From positions 94,797,120-94,861,119 of the forward strand of contig NC_079136.1 of NCBI RefSeq assembly GCF_945859705.1: 64,000 nucleotides of DNA, read 5' to 3'. The DNA is from Episyrphus balteatus. Its lineage: Eukaryota; Arthropoda; Insecta; Diptera; Syrphidae. The stretch's first letter is position 1. Every line of letters starts with the position of its first letter. Positions 55,318-64,000 of the stretch are shown here, one piece after another. The notes beneath the pieces are model-generated. The model was given only the letters and a program-made list of their open reading frames with translations. It ran no database searches and had not been told where the DNA came from. A program made the position numbers and the translations under genes.

Positions 55318-57373
55318 GGGTGATATGCATAAAAAATAGTAAATGCTTTTACTAGAGAATTTTCAAGTATATACTATTTTTCATATGCATAAAAATCAAG
55401 TAAATGCTGAAAATTAAGTATTTACTATCATTCATAGTAACTACTTTTTTGGATGAACTTTTTCAGTAAATACTTTATTCCATATGCATAAAAACTAGTT
55501 AGTATTTTTTTTCTTTAGGAATTACTAGATTTATTCAAGTTTACAAAATACTTTTATATACTTTTTTGTTTTAAAACCCCAATTATGAAGCCATGAAACT
55601 TATGAATAGCAGTCTTGAGTCATATTTTAACGCAATCTTTTCATGGTATTTCTTAAAAATGGATGGTTGTTAATATTTGTCGAAATGGCAGAATTTTTAT
55701 GTATCAATTACCAAAAAGTTTAGAATGATCGATAATCGGGCTCAGAGTTAGATTTAAAAAAAACTTTATCAATAAGTCATTATTGTTAATGAAAAGTAAT
55801 TTTTTTTTTCAATAAGTTTTTATTTTAAGTACCGTAACACCGGGTGACTTTGGCACGTTTTCAAATTCAAATGTGAATAACTTCTGCAATAATTTTTTTT
55901 TTAAATGAAGATTTCAACCAATTTACCTACTTCGCTCATTCTATAGGTATGATTAATCTTGAAGAAATCTGTCCGACAGTTCCATAGATAAATGCCAAAA
56001 TATGGGTGGCCAAAGTCACCCTCCATTCCGGGTGACTTTGGCCGGTAGGACGTTTGCTATATTTCCAGTTCAACTACAAGTAGCACGTTAGTCTAACCCA
56101 GCCCAAATGAAAGAGCAGATTTTTTAAAACATGTGGGTATTGTTTTTATTTTCGTACACAGAATTGTCTGTTTTTATTTGATAAAAAAAAAAAAAAAAAC
56201 CTAAAAATTAGCATACATTTTGATATCCTTCAAAATATATGGAAAAAATAGTTTCTCTCTGTCAACCGTTGAAACAGGAAGTTTCTCTCCAGATCACTTT
56301 TGGTAACTTGTTCAACATCTTTTTTTTCTGGGTATATAAAAAAAAAACTTTAAAATAATATAAAATTTGGTTTAAAGTTAAATAACGTTTTTTTTTTTAA
56401 TGCATCACAAAGAATTCGAAATCTAGAGCCGCTTTTTTAAAAAGAAGTTTTTTTTTTATATACAAATGTTCACAAAATTTTTTCAAAATAGATTTTTCAT
56501 ACAAAATTTCGATCTTTTTTTAATCCAAAAATGATTTTATTGAAAATATTGTTTTATTTTAATATTAAGGCCACTAAAAAGTTTTTGTTCATATTTTTTT
56601 ATTGAAATTGGTGGTGTCGTTTACTAGAAAACGGTTCTATGGGAAATACCGTTAATTACGGTCCATATTTTCAATATTAATTTTTTTAAAGAAAATCGTT
56701 AGAGCCATCATGTAATATCTGATTGTTATCTCAAGTTCAATTTTTTTATGCTGCTGTTAAGTTCACTTTTGACTCACAAAAAAAGCACGAACAGATGTTC
56801 ACATCAAAAAACTCAAATTTTAGAAACAGTAAAAATTTGTATTGGATAACTTAGTAAAACTTTCAGAACAATTTATTTGTAAGCTGCTAGTACGCTGCTA
56901 AAGATAAACGAAAATTTGTCTAGGTCTCCAAAGTAAAAAAACTTTTTTTTAGCAAGTAAAATGACCTGGACAATTAAATGCTAGTGACAAATGATTTTAA
57001 TTTTTCCAAATGTGCGGGCAAAGCTAAAAATTTCGTTGGCTAAGCTGAAAATAATTTTTCGTTCAATACCTATAGTTGTGCATTTTCTTGTAAGAAAATG
57101 TTCTTATCACTTCAGCAGCATACGTACCAGGCTTAAATTCGAAACGAATACCAATCATCTAAGAAAAAAGTATTTACTATCATTTTTGGGTGAATTCTAG
57201 TATTTACTCGGATGAATTTAGTATCTACTTAAAGTATTTGCCTGCTAGCAGGTACTTTTTTTTATGCATACGAAATTAAGTAAATACTATGAATTTTACC
57301 TTTTACTAGAATTTATAGTATTTACTTTCACCTTTTACTTTCAGTAAGTACTACTTTTTTATGCATATCACCC
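55318..57373. mobile_element. Element with GGGTGATATGCATAAAAA ends
   Basis: GGGTGATATGCATAAAAAAT at the left is inverted at the right (TTTTTTATGCATATCACCC). TATGCATA octamers and AGTAAATACT words recur many times near both ends. The insert separates two halves of a SINE. The interior (55834-56060) carries GGGTGACTTTGGC in both orientations, perhaps another nested element, and a DINE-1-like scrap at 56600-56760. Confidence 0.6.
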
Positions 57374-57511
57374 TTTGTCTGTCTCTTTCTTGTGTCATTG
57401 GGTAATATGCATAAAAAGGTAGTACTTACTTAAAGTAAAAGGATAAAGTAAATACTATAAATTCTAGTAAGAGGTAAAATTCGTAGTATTTACTTAATTT
57501 CGTATGCATAC
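57261..57511. repeat. Inverted pair of TATGCATA element ends
   Basis: The left arm (57261-57373) and right arm (57400-57511) are inverse over about 112 bases, including ATGCATACGAAATTAAGTAA and its inverse, around a 26-base SINE-derived spacer. Confidence 0.75.
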
Positions 57512-57808
57512 AAAAAAATATACCTGTCTTGTATTGTCTTAACCAATGGTCTCAGTCGCCAGTGTTGTTAAGTGTCCGTACTTCGTACATTTTTGTGGCG
57601 TTGTTGTGTAAATAGTACTAGTAGTAAAAAAAAATTGACTTGCTAAAAATATAAAATCGGTTGAAACCCCGAAAAGTTACGATAAGTTTTTTGATTTTTC
57701 TTCAAATCGTTATTGTTCGTATGAAAAATAGGAAACCTATGAAGATATAGCATACTTTAACTTTTTTTTGTAAAGAAAGAAACGGTTTTACTACAACAGA
57801 ACTTGCAG

Positions 57809-58140
57809 GTGGCCATGGCACAGAGGAATGAGTAGATGACTTCAGAGCCAGACATCGTGGGTTCGAACCCAACGGTCGGCTCAGAAGTTTTTTCTAAATC
57901 GCCAGCTTAACTGAAGCCACCTGTGCGATAACATGAGACAATTGTCAACGATGTCCCCCCTCTGTGCCACGTAGTTATGTGTTATATGTGTTTCTGTTGT
58001 TCTTTCTTTCTTTGTCTTTCTCTCCGTTGTATTAATGTCTTGTGCTGTATCAGCAAAATGGACTAAGTTTCCGAAGCTGTAGTGTGTGTCTAGTCCGTAG
58101 ATTTATCTTCGGATTATATTAATATGTAATGTAATGTAAG
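57809..58140 (+). repeat. tRNA-derived SINE, apparently full length
   Basis: The head has an A-box-like TGGCACAGAGG and a perfect B-box GGTTCGAACCC (57860-57870), then a body with TCGCCAGCTTAACTGAAGCC and TGTGCCACGTAG, and a tail (ATGTA)n ending at 58140. This is the classic layout of a SINE transcribed by RNA polymerase III. Confidence 0.75.
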
Positions 58141-59149
58141 TTTTTTTTTTTAAATGCTTTTTTTTCAAAACATAATATCTTTTGTTTAGTATTTTTTATA
58201 ATAATAAGAGTTATCCTACAAAAAACATTAAACTTAATGCATAAAACCTTTATTTTACTTAAATTATGTTTTTACTGGTTTTTAAGACAATCAAACATTA
58301 AAAGGGCCCCTCAAAATCTTTTCTTTTAACTAAAAATATTTTTATGGACCTTATACGTTATTTGTTCCTATTTTAAATATACATCTATGCCAGTGTGTCC
58401 CAACCTTTTTTATGATATGTTCCACCAGAAGACTTAGAAGACTTAATGTGCCTCGAAAATTTTAGCACCAGAAATCTAACCCTTTTTAACTTTTCCAGAC
58501 AGGGGTAACATAACAACAACGAATTATATTCGAAACAGGATGTTTCTCATTAAATACAAAGAACTTGAAATTATCCGTTCCGAACAGTTTTCAACACGCT
58601 AATTAAAACAAAACTATTGACTAAATTGAATTAAGTAACAGTTGACACAAAGATAGCAGATCCTAGGTACGTTTAAAAATATGCATATTCGAATGCAATT
58701 ACAGATTTTTTGAAGAGAAGTATAACTCTAAATTTTCTTTTTTTCTACCATTAAGTTTTCTTTAGTCAACTGCAACTTACTGACTTAATTTTCAAGTTAT
58801 TCAATTCAGCATTAAAGAATACATAAGTTTTCAAATAAAATATTATCTTGGTTTTAACTTTAATAAAAGAAGGGAATTTTCACTTATAAGTAAATTATTT
58901 TTAACCTCACGAACCAAAAACACACACAAAAAAGGAAGCAGGTTTACAGCATTGGCGTTCTCCTCGATAGAATCCCAATTTTATTTTTTATTATTTTTTT
59001 TTTTTTTGAATATATAATTTCTAGCCAGGTGTTTTGGTGAAGTACATTATCATTACATATTTTCAATTGCAAAAACATCGTCGGTCAATATAGGTTTAAA
59101 AATGCACTCATTCTTATAATACTCCGATCGATTATGTTGCAAAAAGAAT
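58141..59149. other. Interval, no feature seen
   Basis: AT-rich; no repeat partner noticed. Confidence 0.3.
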
Positions 59150-59565
59150 GTAGGGGAAAGGTGCGAACAGTGAGACAATCCAATTTTCTCTTTTCTGAAA
59201 ATAAGCACAGTAACGCTAGTTTGGGTCAAAACGTTTATTTCCCCGTCTTCGTCTTTTAATTTTGTCCCGACTAAATTAAATCTGTCCATTTTCCTACACC
59301 GTAAAATATCACACAAAATCAGGTGAAAGTAGTTTTTGGAGTGTTCATCAATTGAAATTTTATAACAAAAAACTGGGACAAAATATTTTTTTAATATTTT
59401 TTCTAGATCATTAATATATGTATCAGTCAAGGAATTTGAACACAAATTAATGTTTTTTAATACATTCAAAAATTTTGAAAATTGAAAAATGAAGGAAAGG
59501 CAGAATTTCGTCTGTGCAAAACTAACCGGATTTTTTAAGAATTTCAATTTTGGTTGTTGAGGCAA
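59053..59565 (-). other. 170-codon open frame across the element's left arm, unrecognised
   Basis: The frame runs through the left arm and across the terminal repeat into flanking DNA. Its middle (DLEKILKKYFVPVFCYKI) is repeated by the inverted right arm at 60739-60930 (DLEKILKQYFVPVLCYKI), so protein-level similarity is maintained between arms although both are fragments. No domain is recognised. It could be a remnant of an ancient transposon protein; crossing the terminal repeat argues against a live gene. Confidence 0.3.
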
Positions 59566-61420
59566 CGGTTTTAAGCGTCACTTCTGTAAAATTTTTGTTT
59601 GCAGTGACAAACAAAGTTGTTACATTTGTGAATTGTATAAATTACTTAATGGAATAACGGAAAAAACGCATTATAGTCACAAAATTCGTAACTGAGTCGT
59701 AGAACACTCGTCAAAAAGTAAAAAAGAGAAAAAACCAGTTGAAGCAGATCACTTGGGTGGATGCCATAACAAAATATCCTTAAAAAGTGATAGGCGAATA
59801 AAGAGTTTTTTTGATAAAAGATCCTTTTGCGGCTTCTTAAACGATTTGTGAGGAGCTTAATCTGCCTTCAACATCAAGTACAGTAAAGAAGGCTTTCAGA
59901 GACTTGGTCTTAATCTCTTTCCACTCGGAAAAAGGCCAATCTTTAATACTAAGCATTGTCTCAAAAGGTAGGCAATTAAAGGATCTTTAAATTTTAAAAT
60001 AAAAATAGTTCATCATGGTTTTATTTACGAAAAATCATCTCAATTGCTCGATAAAAAAACGGAAAAATAGGTTTTTCAATTATAAAAGCAATTTTAACTT
60101 GGTCTATTCCGATTGTAAATTGGCAGCCAGACTCTCAAACATGGACATGTTTGAAACCAAAAAAAATGCTCCCTACCGTGAACACAGCAGAGGATCAGTG
60201 ATGGTTTGGGGGTTCTTTCAGCTACAGGCTCTACCCCGTTACACCAAATCAACGGATTTGTGGATCATTTTCAGAATGGAGAGATGTTAGAGTCGATAAA
60301 TGGCTCCATAAAAGAAGAAAGAAATGCCTGTACATTGGCTCTTCCTGCAAGTTATGATGCCAAAAATTATTAAAAGCTCGTAAAACAGCAGTTCCGGGTA
60401 GACAATACTCCTGGCTTGGAATAGCCGGAACAATTTATCCGACCGAACCCGATTGAAAATTTGTGGGCAATCTTTAAGTGACAGGTAGAGAAGAAAAAGC
60501 ACACCTCAGCAACTAACGTTCTTGTAGCTTTGAAAAATGACTATGAGCATATTCCTAGTTCTATTTTATTTAATTTGGCCGAGTCCAAGCCTCGTTGGTG
60601 CCAAGCAGTTTTCGAAAACAAAGGTTTCTGAGCAAAATATTAACTTTGAACATTCTGGCTTTACTTCATTTTTCAATTTTTAAATTTTTTGTATGTGTTT
60701 AAGATCATTATTTTCTATTGAAATTGCTTAACTGATATATGAACGATCTAGAAAAAATATTAAAACAATATTTTGTTCCAGTTTTGTGTTATAAAATTTT
60801 ATTTGATGCAAATGAAAAAAAAATCCGGAATGTTTTTAGCAGCACTGTATGTTTTTTCATAAAAAAATATCATGTAGGTAATAAGAATTCCTCCTCGTTT
60901 TTTGTAATTTTATATTTTTTCGAAAAATGACAAAAAGTAAACAGTGAGACATTATTAAAAAGCAAACAGTGAGACATAGATTTTTAAAAAGCAAACAGTG
61001 AGACATAAATTTAAAAACATCTATTATTTTAGCATGACTTCAATATGATTTCGTAGTGTTTTTTCTTTCGTTTTTTTTGGCTTTTTTGTAATTTTTTTTG
61101 AAAAAATGGGTTAAAGTAACATAAATTAATTAATTATATACTTGTCAATTACCTAATTATTTGACGTTTTCCTGAAATTTGTTTCACCTAATCCTGTCTC
61201 ACTGATCGCACCCCTCGCAAACAGTGAGACCTTTTGACTTTTTCTACATTTTAGTCCAATGTGATGCTCTCATTCATTCTTTAACTACAACTTTTTTTGC
61301 AACATTAAGATAAAACATGTCTTAAACTGACTTCAAAGTTTGGTTAGGCTATCTTGAAAACATTCTAAGATATACCAATTTAAAATAAAGGGTGTCTCAC
61401 TGTCGCCACCTCTCCCCTAC
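59150..61420. mobile_element. Long inverted-repeat element with a Tc1 relic in its loop
   Basis: TAGGGGAAAGGTGCGAACAG at 59151 and its near-inverse ending CACCTCTCCCCTA at 61419 form the ends; TA at both edges fits a TA duplication. The arms continue inward for about 370 bases on the left (to about 59525), matched on the right from about 60640 to about 60800 (for example AATGATCTAGAAAAAATATT, inverted). Subterminal AAACAGTGAGACA occurs repeatedly (59165, 60948, 60964, 60997, 61219). The loop holds a broken Tc1-like transposase. Confidence 0.65.
59800..60631 (+). pseudogene. Broken Tc1-like transposase
   Basis: Fragments in order: YREHSRGSVMVWGFF (60171-60215), DNTPGLE..PEQFIRPNPIENLWAIFK (about 60400-60475, with the catalytic D and E of the DD34E triad visible), then SATNVLVALKNDYEHIPSSI and PRWCQAVFENKGF ending at TGA (60631). 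These are the standard C-terminal motifs of Tc1/mariner transposases. Several frameshifts and stops, and a barely readable N-terminus, show it is inactive. Confidence 0.75.
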
Positions 61421-62578
61421 CTATGTAAGTTCTTAAATTTATTCCATTGCTTTCTATTAATCTTAAAATCCAATTATTTCTAGGTATATCGGTATTTATA
61501 ATATTTCTCCTTAAAATAAAAATCAAATTTAGTTCAAATCACAAGATTACTTTCCAGACTATAAACCATTCTAATAATAGGTACACAACTCCTTTTTCTG
61601 TTTTGTTTTAGAAAAAACAAATATATTTTAATATTGAATACGTTGAACCATCGCGGCGGATGCATGGAAAAAAAAGTACTCATCAGTATCCGGATTTTAT
61701 GGTGATAATAATTCGAAAACCATTTGAATGAATCAATAATTTACGACAGCCCAACCAAATGATTCAGATATATGTAGGTATAATAATTCATATCCATTTC
61801 ATACTTTTATTTGCCAAATAGTGACAATGAATATGTTTTCAATTTTAAGGAATATACTATACAGTTAGTATTTGAAAAAGTGTAAAAAAAAAATGTATCA
61901 TCCCATACTTAAAAAATATAGGCAGTAAACAAAATATTTTAACTCATGAAGAGTATTGTAGGTGAATGTCAAAAAAATAAATAAAATATAAAAATAAATA
62001 ACTCCTATTCTGTGACAGATGTTAGTAATGGAATACCAATAGCGTAAGTGTTTCAATACTTCAAGAGTAGAGTATGCCTATACATAAAAAGTATCTTATA
62101 ATAAAGAATTCAACCTTTGATAGAACAATTACCTTTTCCTGGTTAGCATTTTTGTTTGAGGGTGCAGTAAACTTTAAAATACTTAAAAGCGTTACTTTAC
62201 ACCTATACATACATATAAAGAATGTATTACATAGTACATACATACATGTGTAAGAACATAAGGCAAATATAAAACTTTAGAAGAACATAGTGAAATTCGA
62301 AATTCATTTTTGAAACTGTCAAGGATAATATTGAATTTAGGTTAGCAAAACAAACAGCTCTTAAACTTGAAGAACGGTAGAAAACTTCGTTCATATTAAA
62401 GGGAAATGCTATTAAACACATGAAATACCATCAGGAAATAAAATTTATTAGTTGAAAAGGATACAAGAAATGGCAGCAATCTTGTGCTAATCAATAGAAG
62501 GAAATTTTGATCACTTGCAAAATTGTATTATTAATTTTCAAAAAGATGATATTAGATTAAAAAAAAAAAAATAAAATG
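61421..62578. other. Interval, no feature seen
   Basis: No gene or repeat partner recognised. Confidence 0.3.
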
Positions 62579-63050
62579 CACGACTGGGTTCGCAAGTTCT
62601 TGGTATTATGTTAAAGTTACACTTTTACCATAATACCTTTTTACTTAACAAAATTAGCGAAAATTAAAAAATTTTACTAATTTTTGTAATTAAGTAATTT
62701 CATAAATAGTTAAAAAAAAATAAAATCTGTTTTTGTAACTAATTAAACACCGTTTTAAATGTTTTTATTTGCAAAACCAAGTATGCCATTTGATTTCTTG
62801 CATAAAAGAAATTTTTAGAAAAATAAATTTGAAAATCGTTAGAGCCATTTTAAAAAAAATAATTTTTTATATATAAAAATGTTCTTACATTTTCCAAAAA
62901 AAAGTTGGTATGAAATTTTTAAGAAAATATTATTCAACACAAAAAAACGAAATTTCGATAAAATTCATCAACCCGTTTTCAAAAAATAAAATTTTGAAAT
63001 ATTTTTTAAACATCCAAAAACGTGTTTTTTTGAAAAAAATTAAGATTTTT
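62579..63050 (-). mobile_element. DINE-1/Helentron-like fragment
   Basis: Opens with GCACGACTGGGTTCGCAAG, the inverted 3' end of the family, followed by the shared AT-rich body with CGTTAGAGCC. It is cut off by the next element at 63053. Confidence 0.5.
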
Positions 63051-63052
63051 TA

Positions 63053-64000
63053 TACAGGGTGTTTCAGGATTAATGTGACAAAAAGCTGGAGCGTGTAGGT
63101 TGGGTCGAGACAAGAAAAAAATCATATGGAAGGGTTGGTCTATTTTCATCGAAATCCGTTTTGTTTTTTACGAGAAGAGTTTGATTTTTTAATTTTTTTC
63201 ATGAAATTTTTATTGTTTGCAATAAATTATTTTTATACTATGTGAAAATTTAAGTATGGGTTTATTCAAAAATATTGAACTTTTTTAATGGCGTAATTTT
63301 TTTGTAAGCTTTTCATATAAAAAAATTTATATAATGAGAAAAGAAAAAAAAAGCTGTTTCTTAACTTTTTCTTATGACATTTTCACGAAAAATCATCGTC
63401 CGTAAACCGGCTTTACGGAAAACTACTTTTTTTTCAAAATTTTGATTTTGAAAATTAATTTGTCAAAAACTAGTCTGTTTAACAGCAATGTGGCAAAAAG
63501 GAACAGCACGTAACACGGTGTAACACTCAAAATATACGCGGGCGGAGACCTATCAGGTTTTATAGAGCTAGTCGCACTGAATACGAAACGGTATTTGAAA
63601 ATCCCCTAACACCCCCAAAATCTAGAGTTACGGGCAAAAAACGGTTTTTTGGACCTTCACCCATTGAAAAAATTCTAGCTTCGACAATTTTTTACCCATT
63701 TTCAATTTTTTTTCAGTTTCTGATAGAAGATAAATATACCTTTTCAACAATGTATAAAACATGTAACTCGGTTAAACCACTTAGAATTTATAAGCTGTCA
63801 AAGTTCAAAAATTCCATTTTTTTCGTCATTTGCCCAACTTCGGCATCAATTTAAAGTATATGTTTTCAAAACAACATGCTACTTAAAAAATATATTCTGA
63901 AACTATATCTATTTCTCAATCAATCGAGGTATTTTTTATGAAAATCACTTCAAAATTGGCTTAGAAAAAAAAATTTTCGATTTCAACCCAAATACAGAAA
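63053..64000 (+). mobile_element. Left end of a CAGGGTGTTTCAGG element, truncated by the window
   Basis: TACAGGGTGTTTCAGGATTA resembles the ends of the 47199-47824 MITE (TACAGGGTGTCCCAAAATTA). The right end is not visible before the window stops, and no coding frame is seen. Confidence 0.4.

Overview
The window is AT-rich animal DNA, very probably from a fly (Diptera, most likely Brachycera). The evidence is spliced genes with GT..AG introns of about 57-105 bp mixed with multi-kilobase ones, a tachykinin precursor whose peptides line up one-to-one with the six Drosophila tachykinins, and a crowd of short non-autonomous DNA transposons of insect type. Only two protein-coding genes and one intact tRNA gene are convincing. 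Most of the remaining sequence is repeats.

Gene 1 (plus strand, 23-14520) is a terminal uridylyltransferase / non-canonical poly(A) polymerase resembling Drosophila Tailor. I assemble it from eight exons (23-112, 2510-2752, 2818-2956, 11323-11547, 11620-11865, 11923-12096, 14015-14216, 14298-14520). All phases agree and give 513 codons, with the G-S and D-x-D motifs, a third aspartate and a C-terminal nucleotide-recognition motif. The first exon is the least certain. Its large introns are filled with transposons: a repeat mosaic at 165-2135, a 4.1-kb inverted-repeat element at 3310-7452, another element at 7535-8815, LINE debris at 9735-9970 and 10780-11225, and nested MITEs at 12205-13410. 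A tRNA-Leu(AAG) gene (minus strand, 15599-15680) follows it.

Gene 2 (minus strand, 41009-39786) is the neuropeptide gene Tachykinin (Tk). Four coding exons are resolved, with a signal peptide, six amidated tachykinins and one extra candidate peptide. A short last exon and the 5' UTR exon(s) are not securely located. A perfect-looking 102-bp hairpin sits just upstream in the 5' intron.

Repeat landscape: tandem arrays of about 190 bp (15988-16665), about 147-152 bp (18240-19330), 14 bp (21201-24014, about 200 copies, with a 474-bp higher-order duplication) and about 80 bp (36226-37740, split by a piggyBac-like insertion). There are PIF/Harbinger-like elements with TWA target duplications (25319-27492, 30246-31204, 52841-53135), a piggyBac-like element with TTAA duplications (36545-37563), long hairpin elements (17721-18222, 37969-38403, 47199-47824, 59150-61420), and a family present about nine times that has DINE-1/Helentron-like organisation with an internal GTCY microsatellite. 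There is also a tRNA-derived SINE family (57809-58140, plus a second copy split by an insertion), and an inverted array of about 13-bp units with a perfect 60-bp-arm palindrome at its centre (30530-30995).

No bacterial-type system, CRISPR array or intact autonomous transposon is seen. The items most worth following up are the two unusual Tk peptides, the two in-frame stop-free introns in the catalytic core of the uridylyltransferase, the inverted 13-bp array, and the 14-bp array that is open in all minus-strand frames. Target-site duplications and element boundaries were read by eye.
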